Positions 27,179-35,137 of a DNA stretch of 57,928 nt are shown piece by piece (within the stretch, counting starts at the first letter, position 1; every line of letters starts with the position of its first letter). Under the pieces are notes generated by a model. The model had not been told where the DNA came from and made no database searches. It was given only the letters and a program-made list of their open reading frames with translations. The position numbers were made by a program, and so were the translations under genes. This stretch comes from Fulvivirga kasyanovii (GTDB lineage: Bacteria; Bacteroidota; Bacteroidia; Cytophagales; Cyclobacteriaceae), in contig NZ_SMLW01000673.1 in the NCBI RefSeq assembly GCF_009711405.1, forward strand, positions 5,325 to 63,252, given 5' to 3'.

Positions 27179-28486
27179 CTAAATATTTACTATTCCATAA
27201 TTATCCTTTAACTCAACCTTCGATTCCAGTGACTGAATAGTCGATTGTGTAAGTAGTAAAAATATGATGAAAGCACTGTTTGCACTAATGCGCTCCTGGA
27301 TAAGTAGCTGAAATACATCAAACCTGATCCGGAGCAGTTCCTCCAACAGCAATTTCAATTCGCCAGGTGAGGCGTTTTCATAATATGATTTGCTGCTAAT
27401 AGATATTACCTTCTCATAGTATTCATCAATCTTATCTTTTCTTCTTTGTTTAAGTTTATGATAAATGGTGGAAGCGGCACCCGCAGATACTGCAAGAACA
27501 GAAACAAATACTCCTACCAGCTCGGCATACCTCTCCCAAAACGTAGGCTGGTTGCGATCTAAATAGGCCTTGGTACCCGCATGCAAAGGGAATAGAAACG
27601 TGTGGTTATCAAAATCCTCCTTAAGTAAAGCAAATTCAAAGTTATGGCGAGCCAGTTGTGCCCTGGAACCATAGATCCACTCCACCATGTCATAAATATC
27701 ATCTGAATCCGCTTGCTTATTACTGATCAGCACATCATACACGGCCAGGGTACGTACAGGTGTTCCTGAGAAGTTGTCGAAAATTCCCTTGGGGATAGTA
27801 AAAGGAACTGCCTGCGAATACCTCAGACAGAAACCGTCGATTACCGAACCATATTCATAGCCTTCGGCATTGAAATCGTAAATCTTTAAACCGTTTTGCC
27901 ACTGCATGATCTCATTGATAACGGGGCTGTTAAGCGAAGACAGGAGCATGATGACATCAGCATTCTCCACAGCCCGGCGCAGGTTTTTGGTTTCTCCGTG
28001 CTTTTTTATGTGGTGCGCATGCAAGGGTGTAAGTCTCAGCATATCCAGAAATTTTTCCATAAGCTTTTGCTCTTCATTTTTATCTATAATGAAAACCACA
28101 TTCCCATTCACCAGTAGCGAGTCCAGGTTATGCTTTCCTTCTTTATATAGGGTGAGCAGCACTTCAGGAAACAGAGGCATCACGGTTCTTATGTTTGGAT
28201 AGGAATCATCGATGGCTATAGAATTTTTGACAAGGCCAAAATCTGCTTCCCCGGAATTGACCTTCTCCAGTATGGAGCGTTCCTGCCAGGTAGTATCTAC
28301 TTTTACAGACATTTTGGTGCCGGCACTTTCGAGGGATTTTTGCAATGGATATATTACCGAATTAGCCGGTTCACCTGCATCTTCAGCATGTTCGGAAATG
28401 ATGGTAAAGGAGTGATTTCTACCACACCCGAAAGGCAAAAATGAAAGCATGATAAAGGCAGGAATCCAAAAATAATTTTTTCGCAT
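27179..28486 (-). CDS. TAXI-family solute-binding lipoprotein with C-terminal membrane anchor
   Basis: A 435-residue protein. Lipobox PFGC gives Cys21, with no acidic run after it. About residues 25-310 resemble the TAXI family of TRAP-transporter binding proteins (SVIYPLQKSLESAGTKMSVKV, LEKVNSGEADFGLVKNSIA, LRRAVENADVIMLL, TLAVYDVLISNKQADSDDIYDMVEWIY, LHAGTKAYLDRNQPTFWERYAE). A strong transmembrane helix follows at about 320-343, then a basic stretch and a roughly 90-residue helical tail that should be cytoplasmic. No TRAP membrane subunits are adjacent. It is divergent from the carbonic anhydrase cluster. The permanent membrane anchor and tail suggest a sensor or adaptor rather than a free binding protein; the ligand is unknown. 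Confidence 0.75.
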   Translation of the reverse strand: MRKNYFWIPAFIMLSFLPFGCGRNHSFTIISEHAEDAGEPANSVIYPLQKSLESAGTKMSVKVDTTWQERSILEKVNSGEADFGLVKNSIAIDDSYPNIRTVMPLFPEVLLTLYKEGKHNLDSLLVNGNVVFIIDKNEEQKLMEKFLDMLRLTPLHAHHIKKHGETKNLRRAVENADVIMLLSSLNSPVINEIMQWQNGLKIYDFNAEGYEYGSVIDGFCLRYSQAVPFTIPKGIFDNFSGTPVRTLAVYDVLISNKQADSDDIYDMVEWIYGSRAQLARHNFEFALLKEDFDNHTFLFPLHAGTKAYLDRNQPTFWERYAELVGVFVSVLAVSAGAASTIYHKLKQRRKDKIDEYYEKVISISSKSYYENASPGELKLLLEELLRIRFDVFQLLIQERISANSAFIIFLLLTQSTIQSLESKVELKDNYGIVNI

Positions 28487-28565
28487 ATAACAAGTATTAT
28501 TTAATAACCGGAAATCCGGATATTCTCGTCTGATTTATTTTTCGCCACAAACCAAGAAATACAAC

Positions 28566-28829
28566 CTGAAGAAAATCTGAATTTTCATTATGCAAGAGCA
28601 ATGTTGCGTGAAAAACAGTAAAGAGCAGGACGAAGAACAGTACTGCAACAGGTCCTGCTGAGAATAAAGGTTTTACTCAAAAAATGGTACAGGAAAAATA
28701 CCAACAACGAGGAAATAAAGCAGACAATATATTAGCAACTCATTATCAGCTATTTAACGTTTAGGAAAGCCCATAAAATATTTTTTCAACTAAATTTCCG
28801 CTTCTACAGAAAATTCAGATTTTGTTCAG
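28566..28829. repeat. 21-bp inverted repeat pair in a 556-base divergent intergenic region
   Basis: The arms at 28566-28586 and 28809-28829 are reverse complements at 20 of 21 positions. Each arm also contains a near-palindromic core (GAAAAT-CTGA-ATTTTC). No target-site duplication is evident. The element lies between the divergent TAXI lipoprotein gene and the carbonic anhydrase cluster. It could be paired regulatory sites or a small non-autonomous mobile element of 264 bases. The remainder of 28487-29042 is AT-rich; apart from a 23-codon open frame at 28590-28661 nothing gene-like is seen. Confidence 0.6.
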
Positions 28830-29042
28830 AATCAGTTCTTTTTATTGCACCGTAATCAATGACAGGTAGATGTAAATGAAGCATCACTTGCTGACAGAAG
28901 GATCGAAATATTTAAAAACCTGAATGAAGTTTTTCATCAGGAGTTAGTAAGATCCAGTTTTTTAAGTAAAACAGGTATCCCCATTACATGTTGCGCTTAA
29001 TACTTGATTTAGAAACCTACCCCAGAATAGGTCAAAGGTATT

Positions 29043-29435
29043 ATGAACATGAAAATGGTATTATTGTTAAAAATTTTCAGATATGGGATGTTATTGGTTG
29101 GCCTCTTACCGACCCTTACCTTCTCTTTTGGCACCCCGGCCAATACAGCAAACTATAGCGATAATGGGCTAAAGCTCGTGCAGCAAACACGCTCTGAACA
29201 GCAACATGCCATTACCGGGCAGTCCCTGCATGTACTCAGCAGCCTTTTTGATATAGAAGAAAGCGCTGAGGAAGATCTTAATGATAATGTTAATACAACC
29301 GTCACTGGTAGCGAAAACCAAGACCATTCTTTTGTCTTATGGTCAGGTTTAAATACCAGTCCAGGCACACCTTTGCACCTGGTCCGGTATTATATTCTCT
29401 ATTGCTGCCCAAAAATTCCTTCATCCCAGTCCTGA
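29043..29435 (+). CDS. Small exported protein of unknown function
   Basis: A 130-residue open frame; MNMKMVLLL then a hydrophobic helix to about residue 30 (GLLPTLTFSFG) looks like a signal peptide. The mature part is polar and acidic in the middle (DIEESAEEDLNDN) and ends with a short Cys-Cys-containing segment. I do not recognise a family. It is the first plus-strand frame before the DUF2490 and carbonic anhydrase genes, which gives some support that it is real, but nothing in the sequence shows a function. The start could be the second or third Met. Confidence 0.45.
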   Translation: MNMKMVLLLKIFRYGMLLVGLLPTLTFSFGTPANTANYSDNGLKLVQQTRSEQQHAITGQSLHVLSSLFDIEESAEEDLNDNVNTTVTGSENQDHSFVLWSGLNTSPGTPLHLVRYYILYCCPKIPSSQS

Positions 29436-29464
29436 TACGATCTATCGTTTCCTTATCTATGGTC

Positions 29465-29540
29465 TCATAAGCCCCCTTTTAAAGGGTGTCCGACCTCTCA
29501 TTTAGTAAAATCCCCATAATTCAATCCTGCCCAGGCAGGA
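29465..29540. repeat. Two short palindromes in the gap before the DUF2490 gene
   Basis: Within the gap between the small exported protein and the DUF2490 gene, CCCTTTTAAAGGG (near 29473-29485) and TCCTGCC-CA-GGCAGGA (29525-29540) are strong palindromes. Their loops are too small for good hairpins, so they look more like debris of dispersed repeats or protein-binding sites than terminators. Confidence 0.35.
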
Positions 29541-29649
29541 CGATACTCTATTAAACAAAAAGCCTTTCTCTGAAAGGTCCTGACTAATGATACAGTTCAT
29601 AGCCAGGCTTACACAATTTTTTTTCGAACCAACAAAAGATAAAATACAG

Positions 29650-30375
29650 ATGAAATTTTATTCAACTATTCTATTGCTATTGATTGGCAGCGCATTATAT
29701 GCACAGGAAAATACATATCATAAATCAAGCGCCTGGTTTTCGGCTATTGGAGATGTTCATATCAACAATAAGTTCTATGGAAAAACAGAGGCCCACATCA
29801 GAAGGACCGGCTTTACCGACCACTGGCAACAGCTTCTTATAAGGCCTTCAATACATTATAAGCTAAATAATACAGTGGACTTTGCTCTCGGGTACACTTT
29901 TATAAGAAACTACTCTTATGCACCGTACAGCACTCCAATTGACAAGAATGAAAATAATATATGGCAGCAGGTCATACTAAGCCATGCAAGTGGTAAAGTG
30001 AAATTCAAGCACCGGTTCAGATATGAAGAGCGGTTTATAGACAAGGTAGCAGAAAAAGGCGGAAACCTTGAAGTAGATGGCACATCCTTTACTACCCGAT
30101 TCCGCTATCGGTTTACTACTTCGTTCCCTCTGGTAAACATCGGGGAAAAGCATGAGTTGTCAGCCCAGCTTTTTGATGAAATATGGCTCAATCTGGACGA
30201 CAACAGGATTTTACCCTCAAGGTTTAACCAGAACTGGTTTTATGCCGGTCTGGCCTTCGAGGTCAATCCAAAAGCAACTGTTGGTATAGGTTATCTCAAC
30301 GACCACCTGGCGCTTTCAGGTGACAACTTTGAAACGAATAACATCCTTCAAACTACACTATCATATCACTTTTAA
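29650..30375 (+). CDS. DUF2490-family outer-membrane beta-barrel protein
   Basis: About 241 residues from the ATG at 29650 (MKFYSTILLLLIGSALYAQE, signal peptide cleaved after A18); an upstream ATG at 29587 would add 21 residues that break the signal. The mature part has alternating beta strands with aromatic girdle residues, typical of the DUF2490 family (WFSAIGDVHINNKF, HWQQLLIRPSIHYKLN, FALGYTFIRNY, FKHRFRYEERF, ATVGIGYLNDH), and ends in the outer-membrane signature LSYHF. Function of the family is unknown. It is 29 bases before the first carbonic anhydrase gene, so co-transcription with the anhydrases is likely. Confidence 0.82.
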   Translation: MKFYSTILLLLIGSALYAQENTYHKSSAWFSAIGDVHINNKFYGKTEAHIRRTGFTDHWQQLLIRPSIHYKLNNTVDFALGYTFIRNYSYAPYSTPIDKNENNIWQQVILSHASGKVKFKHRFRYEERFIDKVAEKGGNLEVDGTSFTTRFRYRFTTSFPLVNIGEKHELSAQLFDEIWLNLDDNRILPSRFNQNWFYAGLAFEVNPKATVGIGYLNDHLALSGDNFETNNILQTTLSYHF

Positions 30376-30404
30376 ACAACTATAAATTTTAATTGCAATT
30401 TCAA

Positions 30405-31169
30405 ATGAAACACAATTTTCTTGTACTGATCACAATTTTTTATTGCGCTGTATCCTGTAACAGTGATGATGAAGGAGTTTCCCATACTGAAGAATGGAGC
30501 TACAATGGGGAAACAGGCCCGGACCGCTGGGCTGAAATTGAAAAAGAAAGCGAATGCGGCGGTGCATTTCAATCACCTATCAATATACTACAAACTCAAA
30601 CCGACAACACATTGCAGCCGCTCGACATTCATTATGATGCAGGCATAAAAATCAGCAATGTGGTGAATAATGGCCATACGGTTCAGTTCAATTTCGAAGC
30701 TGGTAACTATATCACGCTCAATGGTGAAAAATATAAATTGAAACAGTTCCACTTCCACGAACTTTCTGAGCACACGCTAGGTGGAGTTCACTTCCCTATG
30801 GAGATACATCTGGTACATGTCAGCGATGCAGGAAAGTATGCCGTACTCGCAATATTGACAGAGGAAAGTGCCACTGGTAGTGACCAGTTTGATTTTCTTG
30901 ACACCTACCTCCCCCTTGCCGTTGAAGAAAGCAAGACTGTTAACAGTGCCTACAATATGAATGAGGTGCTTCCCGGTGAAAAGCAATATTTCACATATAC
31001 AGGTTCTTTGACCACTCCTCCATGTACGGAAGATGTGCAGTGGTTCATCTTTAAAACTCCGGTTGAGGTTCCGGTGGGCTTAATAGAAAGCCTTCATGAT
31101 GCCATGCCGGCCAACAATTACAGGCCCACGCAACCCCTCAACGGAAGGATTGTGAAAGAGTCTGTATAA
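30405..31169 (+). CDS. Alpha-carbonic anhydrase lipoprotein (copy 1)
   Basis: About 254 residues from the ATG at 30405; a TTG at 30393 opens the same frame but gives a poorer signal. Lipobox AVSC, Cys18, is followed by NSDDEG, which fits surface export. The catalytic domain is a complete alpha-type carbonic anhydrase: WSYNGETGPDRWAEI, SPINI, zinc ligands His116 and His118 in QFHFHELSEH, third ligand His135 in EIHLVHV, and YTGSLTTPPCTEDVQW. It interconverts CO2 and bicarbonate. A close paralogue follows. The gene lies in a plus-strand series with DUF2490 and a two-component system. Confidence 0.93.
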   Translation: MKHNFLVLITIFYCAVSCNSDDEGVSHTEEWSYNGETGPDRWAEIEKESECGGAFQSPINILQTQTDNTLQPLDIHYDAGIKISNVVNNGHTVQFNFEAGNYITLNGEKYKLKQFHFHELSEHTLGGVHFPMEIHLVHVSDAGKYAVLAILTEESATGSDQFDFLDTYLPLAVEESKTVNSAYNMNEVLPGEKQYFTYTGSLTTPPCTEDVQWFIFKTPVEVPVGLIESLHDAMPANNYRPTQPLNGRIVKESV

Positions 31170-31262
31170 ATAACTTACAAAAATACAGAGGGTTAAGGCA
31201 AGTGCAATGGATCGTAGTTGTCTTAGCCTTTCTACTAAACCAACAATAACTATTTAACTATT

Positions 31263-32063
31263 ATGAAACGTAATTTTTTGATTTTGATCGCTGGTTTTGC
31301 TTTTGCAACATCATGCAGTACTGAAAAGAAACAAATAGAAGAACAGCAGGAGCAGCAAATACCTACCGAAGAGGCAAATAAAAAGAAAGAGTGGAGCTAT
31401 AGTGGAGAAACCGGCCCCAACCACTGGGCAGAATTTGAAAAGGGCAACTGCGGGGGCAAGTTTCAGTCTCCCATTGACATCCTTGAAACAGAAGCAGACA
31501 GCACACTACAGCCACTGGATATTCACTACAGCACGGACACAAAAATCCATGAAGTGGTAAATAACGGCCATTCTATACAATACAATTTTGATGGGGGAGA
31601 CTATATCACGCTGGGTGGTGAGAAATACGAATTAAAGCAGTTTCACTTTCACGAGCTTTCAGAGCATACCATTAAAGGGGTACACTTCCCTATGGTTATT
31701 CACCTTGTACATGTAAGTGAGAGTGGAAAATACGCCGTGTTTGCGGTAATGGCAGTGGAGAGTGAAGACAACAGCCCAGCATTTCAATTTCTTGACGGCT
31801 ACCTGCCTCTCGCAGTGGATGAGAAAAAGCCTGTTAATGCCACTTTTAACATGAATGATGTTATCCCTGAAAAAGAGCAATATTATGCCTATACCGGATC
31901 GCTGACTACTCCGCCATGTACCGAAGGAGTGCAATGGTTCATTTTCAAACAACCATTGAATGTTTCTTTAAAAATGATCAATGACCTTCGCGCGTTAATG
32001 CCAGTCAACAACTACAGAAATGTTCAGCCCCTTAACGGCAGAGTTGTTAAAGAGTCTTTGTAA
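31263..32063 (+). CDS. Alpha-carbonic anhydrase lipoprotein (copy 2)
   Basis: A 266-residue lipoprotein (ATSC, Cys18). After the Cys comes a charged, Gln/Glu-rich linker (TEKKQIEEQQEQQ) instead of the DDE run of copy 1, so it may stay periplasmic. The domain has the same landmarks: WSYSGETGPNHWAEF, His128 and His130 in QFHFHELSEH, His147 in VIHLVHV, and TGSLTTPPCTEGVQW. The two copies match over most of their length, showing a tandem duplication, with signal and linker regions diverged. It is 93 bases downstream of copy 1 and about 150 bases before the response regulator. Confidence 0.93.
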   Translation: MKRNFLILIAGFAFATSCSTEKKQIEEQQEQQIPTEEANKKKEWSYSGETGPNHWAEFEKGNCGGKFQSPIDILETEADSTLQPLDIHYSTDTKIHEVVNNGHSIQYNFDGGDYITLGGEKYELKQFHFHELSEHTIKGVHFPMVIHLVHVSESGKYAVFAVMAVESEDNSPAFQFLDGYLPLAVDEKKPVNATFNMNDVIPEKEQYYAYTGSLTTPPCTEGVQWFIFKQPLNVSLKMINDLRALMPVNNYRNVQPLNGRVVKESL

Positions 32064-32084
32064 ATTGTGTTTAGGTTGAATAGT

Positions 32085-32108
32085 GGGAAAGGGGGCTTGC
32101 TCCCTTCC
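32085..32108 (+). terminator. Possible weak terminator after the carbonic anhydrases
   Basis: GGGAAAGGGGGC and the following CTCCCTTCC can fold into a GC-rich stem with one bulge and one G-U pair and a tight loop. There is no U-tract after it, so it may only partly stop transcription before the response regulator gene. Confidence 0.3.
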
Positions 32109-32212
32109 TGCTGTTTGTATATGATCTCGAGCCTCTGGCTATTGAGGTCTGCAATACTGTTGAAATAGACGGTTGAAAACAAATTATTTAAAGTTACCAT
32201 TGATCTTGTACG

Positions 32213-32887
32213 GTGAAAATCCTGATTGTTGAAGACGAAGAAAATCTGGCCAAAAGTATAGCCGCCTACCTCAAAAACGAGAGTTTCTTATGTGAATATG
32301 CATTTACATTCCCTGATGCTTTGGAGAAGATAAGTGCATTTGACTATGATTGCATTCTGCTTGATATCACACTCCCTGGTGGCAGTGGCCTCCAACTACT
32401 ACAGGAACTCAAAAAAATGAATAAAACCGATGGTGTACTGATCATCTCGGCCAAAGACTCTCTGGACGACCGCCTAAAAGGGCTTAAACTGGGAGCTGAC
32501 GATTATCTGCCCAAGCCCTTTCATATGGCTGAGCTGGGTGCCCGGGTACATGCCATAGTGCGGCGGCGCAAATTTGAGGGCAACGATATCGTCAGGTTCG
32601 AAGAGATACTGCTTGACCTGGCGGCAAAGGCTATCCACGTAAATGGTGAAAAAGTACCTTTGACCAAATCAGAGTTTGACCTGCTCCTGTTTTTGATCTC
32701 TAATAAAAACAGGGTGGTCTCCAAAATGGCTATCGCAGAGCACCTTACGGGTGATGATGCCGACATGATGGACAGTTTTGATTTTATCTATGCCCACATT
32801 AAAAATTTAAAAAGAAAGCTGACCGCTTGCGGTTGCAAAGACTATATCAATACCGTTTACGGCCTGGGCTACAAATTTTCATTATGA
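32213..32887 (+). CDS. OmpR/PhoB-family response regulator
   Basis: A 224-residue response regulator starting at GTG. The receiver domain (1-118) has the acidic pocket EDEE at 7-10, phospho-acceptor Asp51 in LLDITLPG, and Lys101 in DDYLPKPF. The C-terminal winged helix (about 125-222) has the trans_reg_C pattern ending YINTVYGLGYKF. It overlaps the downstream kinase start by 4 bases (ATGA), so the pair is translationally coupled. Because it follows the DUF2490 and anhydrase genes on the same strand, it may control them; this is inferred from position only. Confidence 0.93.
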   Translation: MKILIVEDEENLAKSIAAYLKNESFLCEYAFTFPDALEKISAFDYDCILLDITLPGGSGLQLLQELKKMNKTDGVLIISAKDSLDDRLKGLKLGADDYLPKPFHMAELGARVHAIVRRRKFEGNDIVRFEEILLDLAAKAIHVNGEKVPLTKSEFDLLLFLISNKNRVVSKMAIAEHLTGDDADMMDSFDFIYAHIKNLKRKLTACGCKDYINTVYGLGYKFSL

Positions 32888-34149
32888 GACTCCTTCAAAA
32901 AAGCTTTCGCAGCCAGATTGTCTATAAGGTACTGTTGGTGCTGCTGAGCATTCCGTTATCTATTACTTTTATAAGTTATATCATAGAAAATGAGGTAGAT
33001 GAGCTTCTACTGCTTTATCGCGACGAGTTTATTGACCATGTAAAGGACCTGGAAAACCTGGAAACAGACCTGGTGGTGCTAAATAATGTAGTACATGAAA
33101 TTGACCTGATGGAGTTTAATGATGCTCCATACAAGGATACCTATAAAACCATTTATGAGTATGACAGCATCCATGATCAAACGCATCCTTTCCGCACACT
33201 TACTTCTAAGGTTATCATTAAAAACAAGCCTTACCTGCTTACGGTACGGTCTTCCCTTGTAAACAGCGATGGGCTTGTGCTCACTCTTGGAGTTGCCCAG
33301 AGTATACTGGCCATTTTACTGGTTACAGGTCTGGCCCTGATTAATCGTCGCCTCTCGATTAAGCTATGGAAGCCGTTTTATAAAACATTGAAAGCTTTGA
33401 AGGCATACCAACTGGACAAGCATCAGGAAATAAGCTTTGAGCCGACGGAGATTGCTGAATTCAGCGACCTGAACAAGGCAGTGGAGCACCTGACCGAAAG
33501 GAACAGAAAGATATTTTTACAGCAAAAAGAGTTTATCGAAAACCTATCGCATGAGCTGCAAACTCCACTGGCGATCCTCCACTCCAAAATAGACATGCTT
33601 ATGCAAAGCCCTGACCTTAATGAGGAGCAATCGCTGGTGATACAGGACCTGGTGCAGAGCCTGCAGCGACTTACCAAGCTCAATAAAAATATGCTCTTGC
33701 TCAGCAAGATAGAAAATATGCAGTTTACGGAAACGGAAGCTTTTGATGTATCGAGACTGGTAAGTACACTGGCCTCCAATATCGCTCATTTGGCTGACAT
33801 GCGCGGCATCGTCATTTCCTGCAAACTGAATACGCTAAGTATCAACGGCAATAAAACACTTGTGGAGGTACTTGTAACCAACCTGATCACCAATGCTGTA
33901 CGATATAGTGATGCCGGGGGACAGGTCAACATTAACGTTGAGAATAGTGTATTGACGATCACCAATACAGGTACTCCTTTAAAGGTTCCGGCTGAAAAAC
34001 TATTCAACCGCTTTGCCAAAGGCTCAGAACACAAAGGAACAGGATTGGGCCTGTCCATTGTGAAAAAGATTTGCGATATTAATGGTTATGCGGTGAGGTA
34101 CAGCTACCACACTGGGATGCATAGTTTTTCGATCGATTTCAAGTGTTGA
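32884..34149 (+). CDS. Sensor histidine kinase partner of the OmpR-type regulator
   Basis: About 421 residues from the ATG at 32884 (MRLLQKSF); the frame is open from 32827, but that would overlap the regulator too far. Transmembrane helix 1 at about 12-33, a short sensor region of roughly 90 residues, and transmembrane helix 2 at about 126-148. HisKA contains ENLSHELQTPL with phospho-acceptor His223. The HATPase region has NLITNAVRYSDAGG (N box) and GTGLGLSIVKKI (G2 box), ending near FSIDFKC. The small sensor domain has no family I recognise. It forms a pair with the preceding regulator. Confidence 0.92.
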   Translation: MRLLQKSFRSQIVYKVLLVLLSIPLSITFISYIIENEVDELLLLYRDEFIDHVKDLENLETDLVVLNNVVHEIDLMEFNDAPYKDTYKTIYEYDSIHDQTHPFRTLTSKVIIKNKPYLLTVRSSLVNSDGLVLTLGVAQSILAILLVTGLALINRRLSIKLWKPFYKTLKALKAYQLDKHQEISFEPTEIAEFSDLNKAVEHLTERNRKIFLQQKEFIENLSHELQTPLAILHSKIDMLMQSPDLNEEQSLVIQDLVQSLQRLTKLNKNMLLLSKIENMQFTETEAFDVSRLVSTLASNIAHLADMRGIVISCKLNTLSINGNKTLVEVLVTNLITNAVRYSDAGGQVNINVENSVLTITNTGTPLKVPAEKLFNRFAKGSEHKGTGLGLSIVKKICDINGYAVRYSYHTGMHSFSIDFKC

Positions 34150-34182
34150 CCACAATTAGAAAATAGAGACAAACGCTGCGCG

Positions 34183-34210
34183 GAAGCAGCTATCAATCAA
34201 TAGCAGCTTC
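34183..34210. terminator. Hairpin between convergent genes
   Basis: GAAGCAGCTAT (34183-34193) pairs with ATAGCAGCTTC (34200-34210) at 10 of 11 positions around a six-base loop. It lies between the sensor kinase stop and the convergent lipoprotein stop, overlapping the last codons of the latter. It could serve both transcripts, although there is no strong U-tract. Confidence 0.3.
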
Positions 34211-34798
34211 TATATTCTCGGGAAGTTTTTTAGGGTTCAGCAGGTCCTTCACTTTGTAAGCAGCAACAGGCTGGCAGTTGCCATGCAAAGCAGCCCGGAT
34301 GTAAGCATTTAACCTTTCATTTATATTGGCATTCTCTGCCCAGGCGGCTCGTGTGGCCAGGTCAAGGCTGCCGACCGGGTATGCACCATACTTTAGCTCT
34401 GTAAGCAACAGGAAGAATTTTTGATCATCACCTAAATTACGACTTCTCCAATCTTCATAAGGCCCTCTAAAATCGGGCAGATCAGCCTGATAATCTTTAG
34501 TGTAAGAGTACTCCAGACTCCGCAATGCACCATTCCATGTAGATCTGGCGGCCGGATACAGTGCCTTAAGCTCTTCCGGAAGGTTTCCGAATTTCTCCCT
34601 GATTTCCTCCAGATCATCTATGATCCTCCCGCTGGCATGCTGGTTAAATATTTTTATTCCATAATCACAATCGGAGTACCCTGTAGTAACGGGGGTGACA
34701 TCTTGCTCTTCAGCAGACCCAGATGATTGATTATTTACTTTGCATCCACTCCAAAGCAGTATGATAAACATGGTTAAAAGATATTTCAAGGGGCTCAT
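34193..34798 (-). CDS. Hypothetical lipoprotein
   Basis: A 201-residue protein with lipobox WSGC (Cys19). The mature part is hydrophilic and mainly helical in appearance (IIDDLEEIREKFGNLPEELKALYP, ATRAAWAENANINERLNAYIRAAL), with two further Cys at about residues 44 and 175. I do not recognise the family. It converges with the sensor kinase gene and is followed upstream by an empty 339-base region, so it appears to be a single-gene unit. Confidence 0.7.
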   Translation of the reverse strand: MSPLKYLLTMFIILLWSGCKVNNQSSGSAEEQDVTPVTTGYSDCDYGIKIFNQHASGRIIDDLEEIREKFGNLPEELKALYPAARSTWNGALRSLEYSYTKDYQADLPDFRGPYEDWRSRNLGDDQKFFLLLTELKYGAYPVGSLDLATRAAWAENANINERLNAYIRAALHGNCQPVAAYKVKDLLNPKKLPENIEAAID

Positions 34799-34977
34799 GA
34801 TGGGTTAAAGGTTTACTGGTTTGGCTATTTTACATTTCTGTTTTGAAAATAACCAATACTTCCGAAGCAGCACAACTTCCTGGAAACTACTTTTCAGTCA
34901 TCAGCCCAAACTAGTTTAGAGGCCTTATTTAGGATTAAGCGGAATTTCTGGTGAGACCCTAATTTTCACTTCTTTGC

Positions 34978-35021
34978 TGACAGACAGTTGTTAATAGCAA
35001 TCGGCAAAAGCAGTAGACAAA
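34978..35021 (+). repeat. Direct repeat copy A flanking the propeller kinase gene
   Basis: TGACAGACAG (34978-34987), seven bases, then the 20-base TAGCAATCGGCAAAAGCAGT (34995-35014) and a diverged tail. The same arrangement recurs at 38705-38750, on the same strand, on the other side of the propeller kinase gene. The tract has a loose seven-base period on its complement. The rest of 34799-35137 holds a tandem CTATTTACTCC pair near 35070-35091 and no recognisable gene. Confidence 0.7.
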
Positions 35022-35137
35022 CACGTGTAATATAACCATAAGCGCGGTTTACTGATTTTCAGTAGCAATCTATTTACTCCCTATTTACTCCACACGTTTT
35101 ACGCTTCATCCCTTATTTATTAAACGGCTATATCTTA

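Noticed and set aside
27179-28486. Considered as part of a complete TRAP transporter
   Set aside because: No DctQ- or DctM-like membrane proteins are encoded on either side.
28624-28659. AGCAGGAC/GTCCTGCT inverted repeat with a 20-base loop
   Set aside because: The arms are only eight bases and the loop is long, so chance is likely.
32827-32883. Upstream extension of the sensor kinase frame
   Set aside because: It would overlap the response regulator by about 60 bases; the ATGA junction at 32884 is the usual coupled arrangement.
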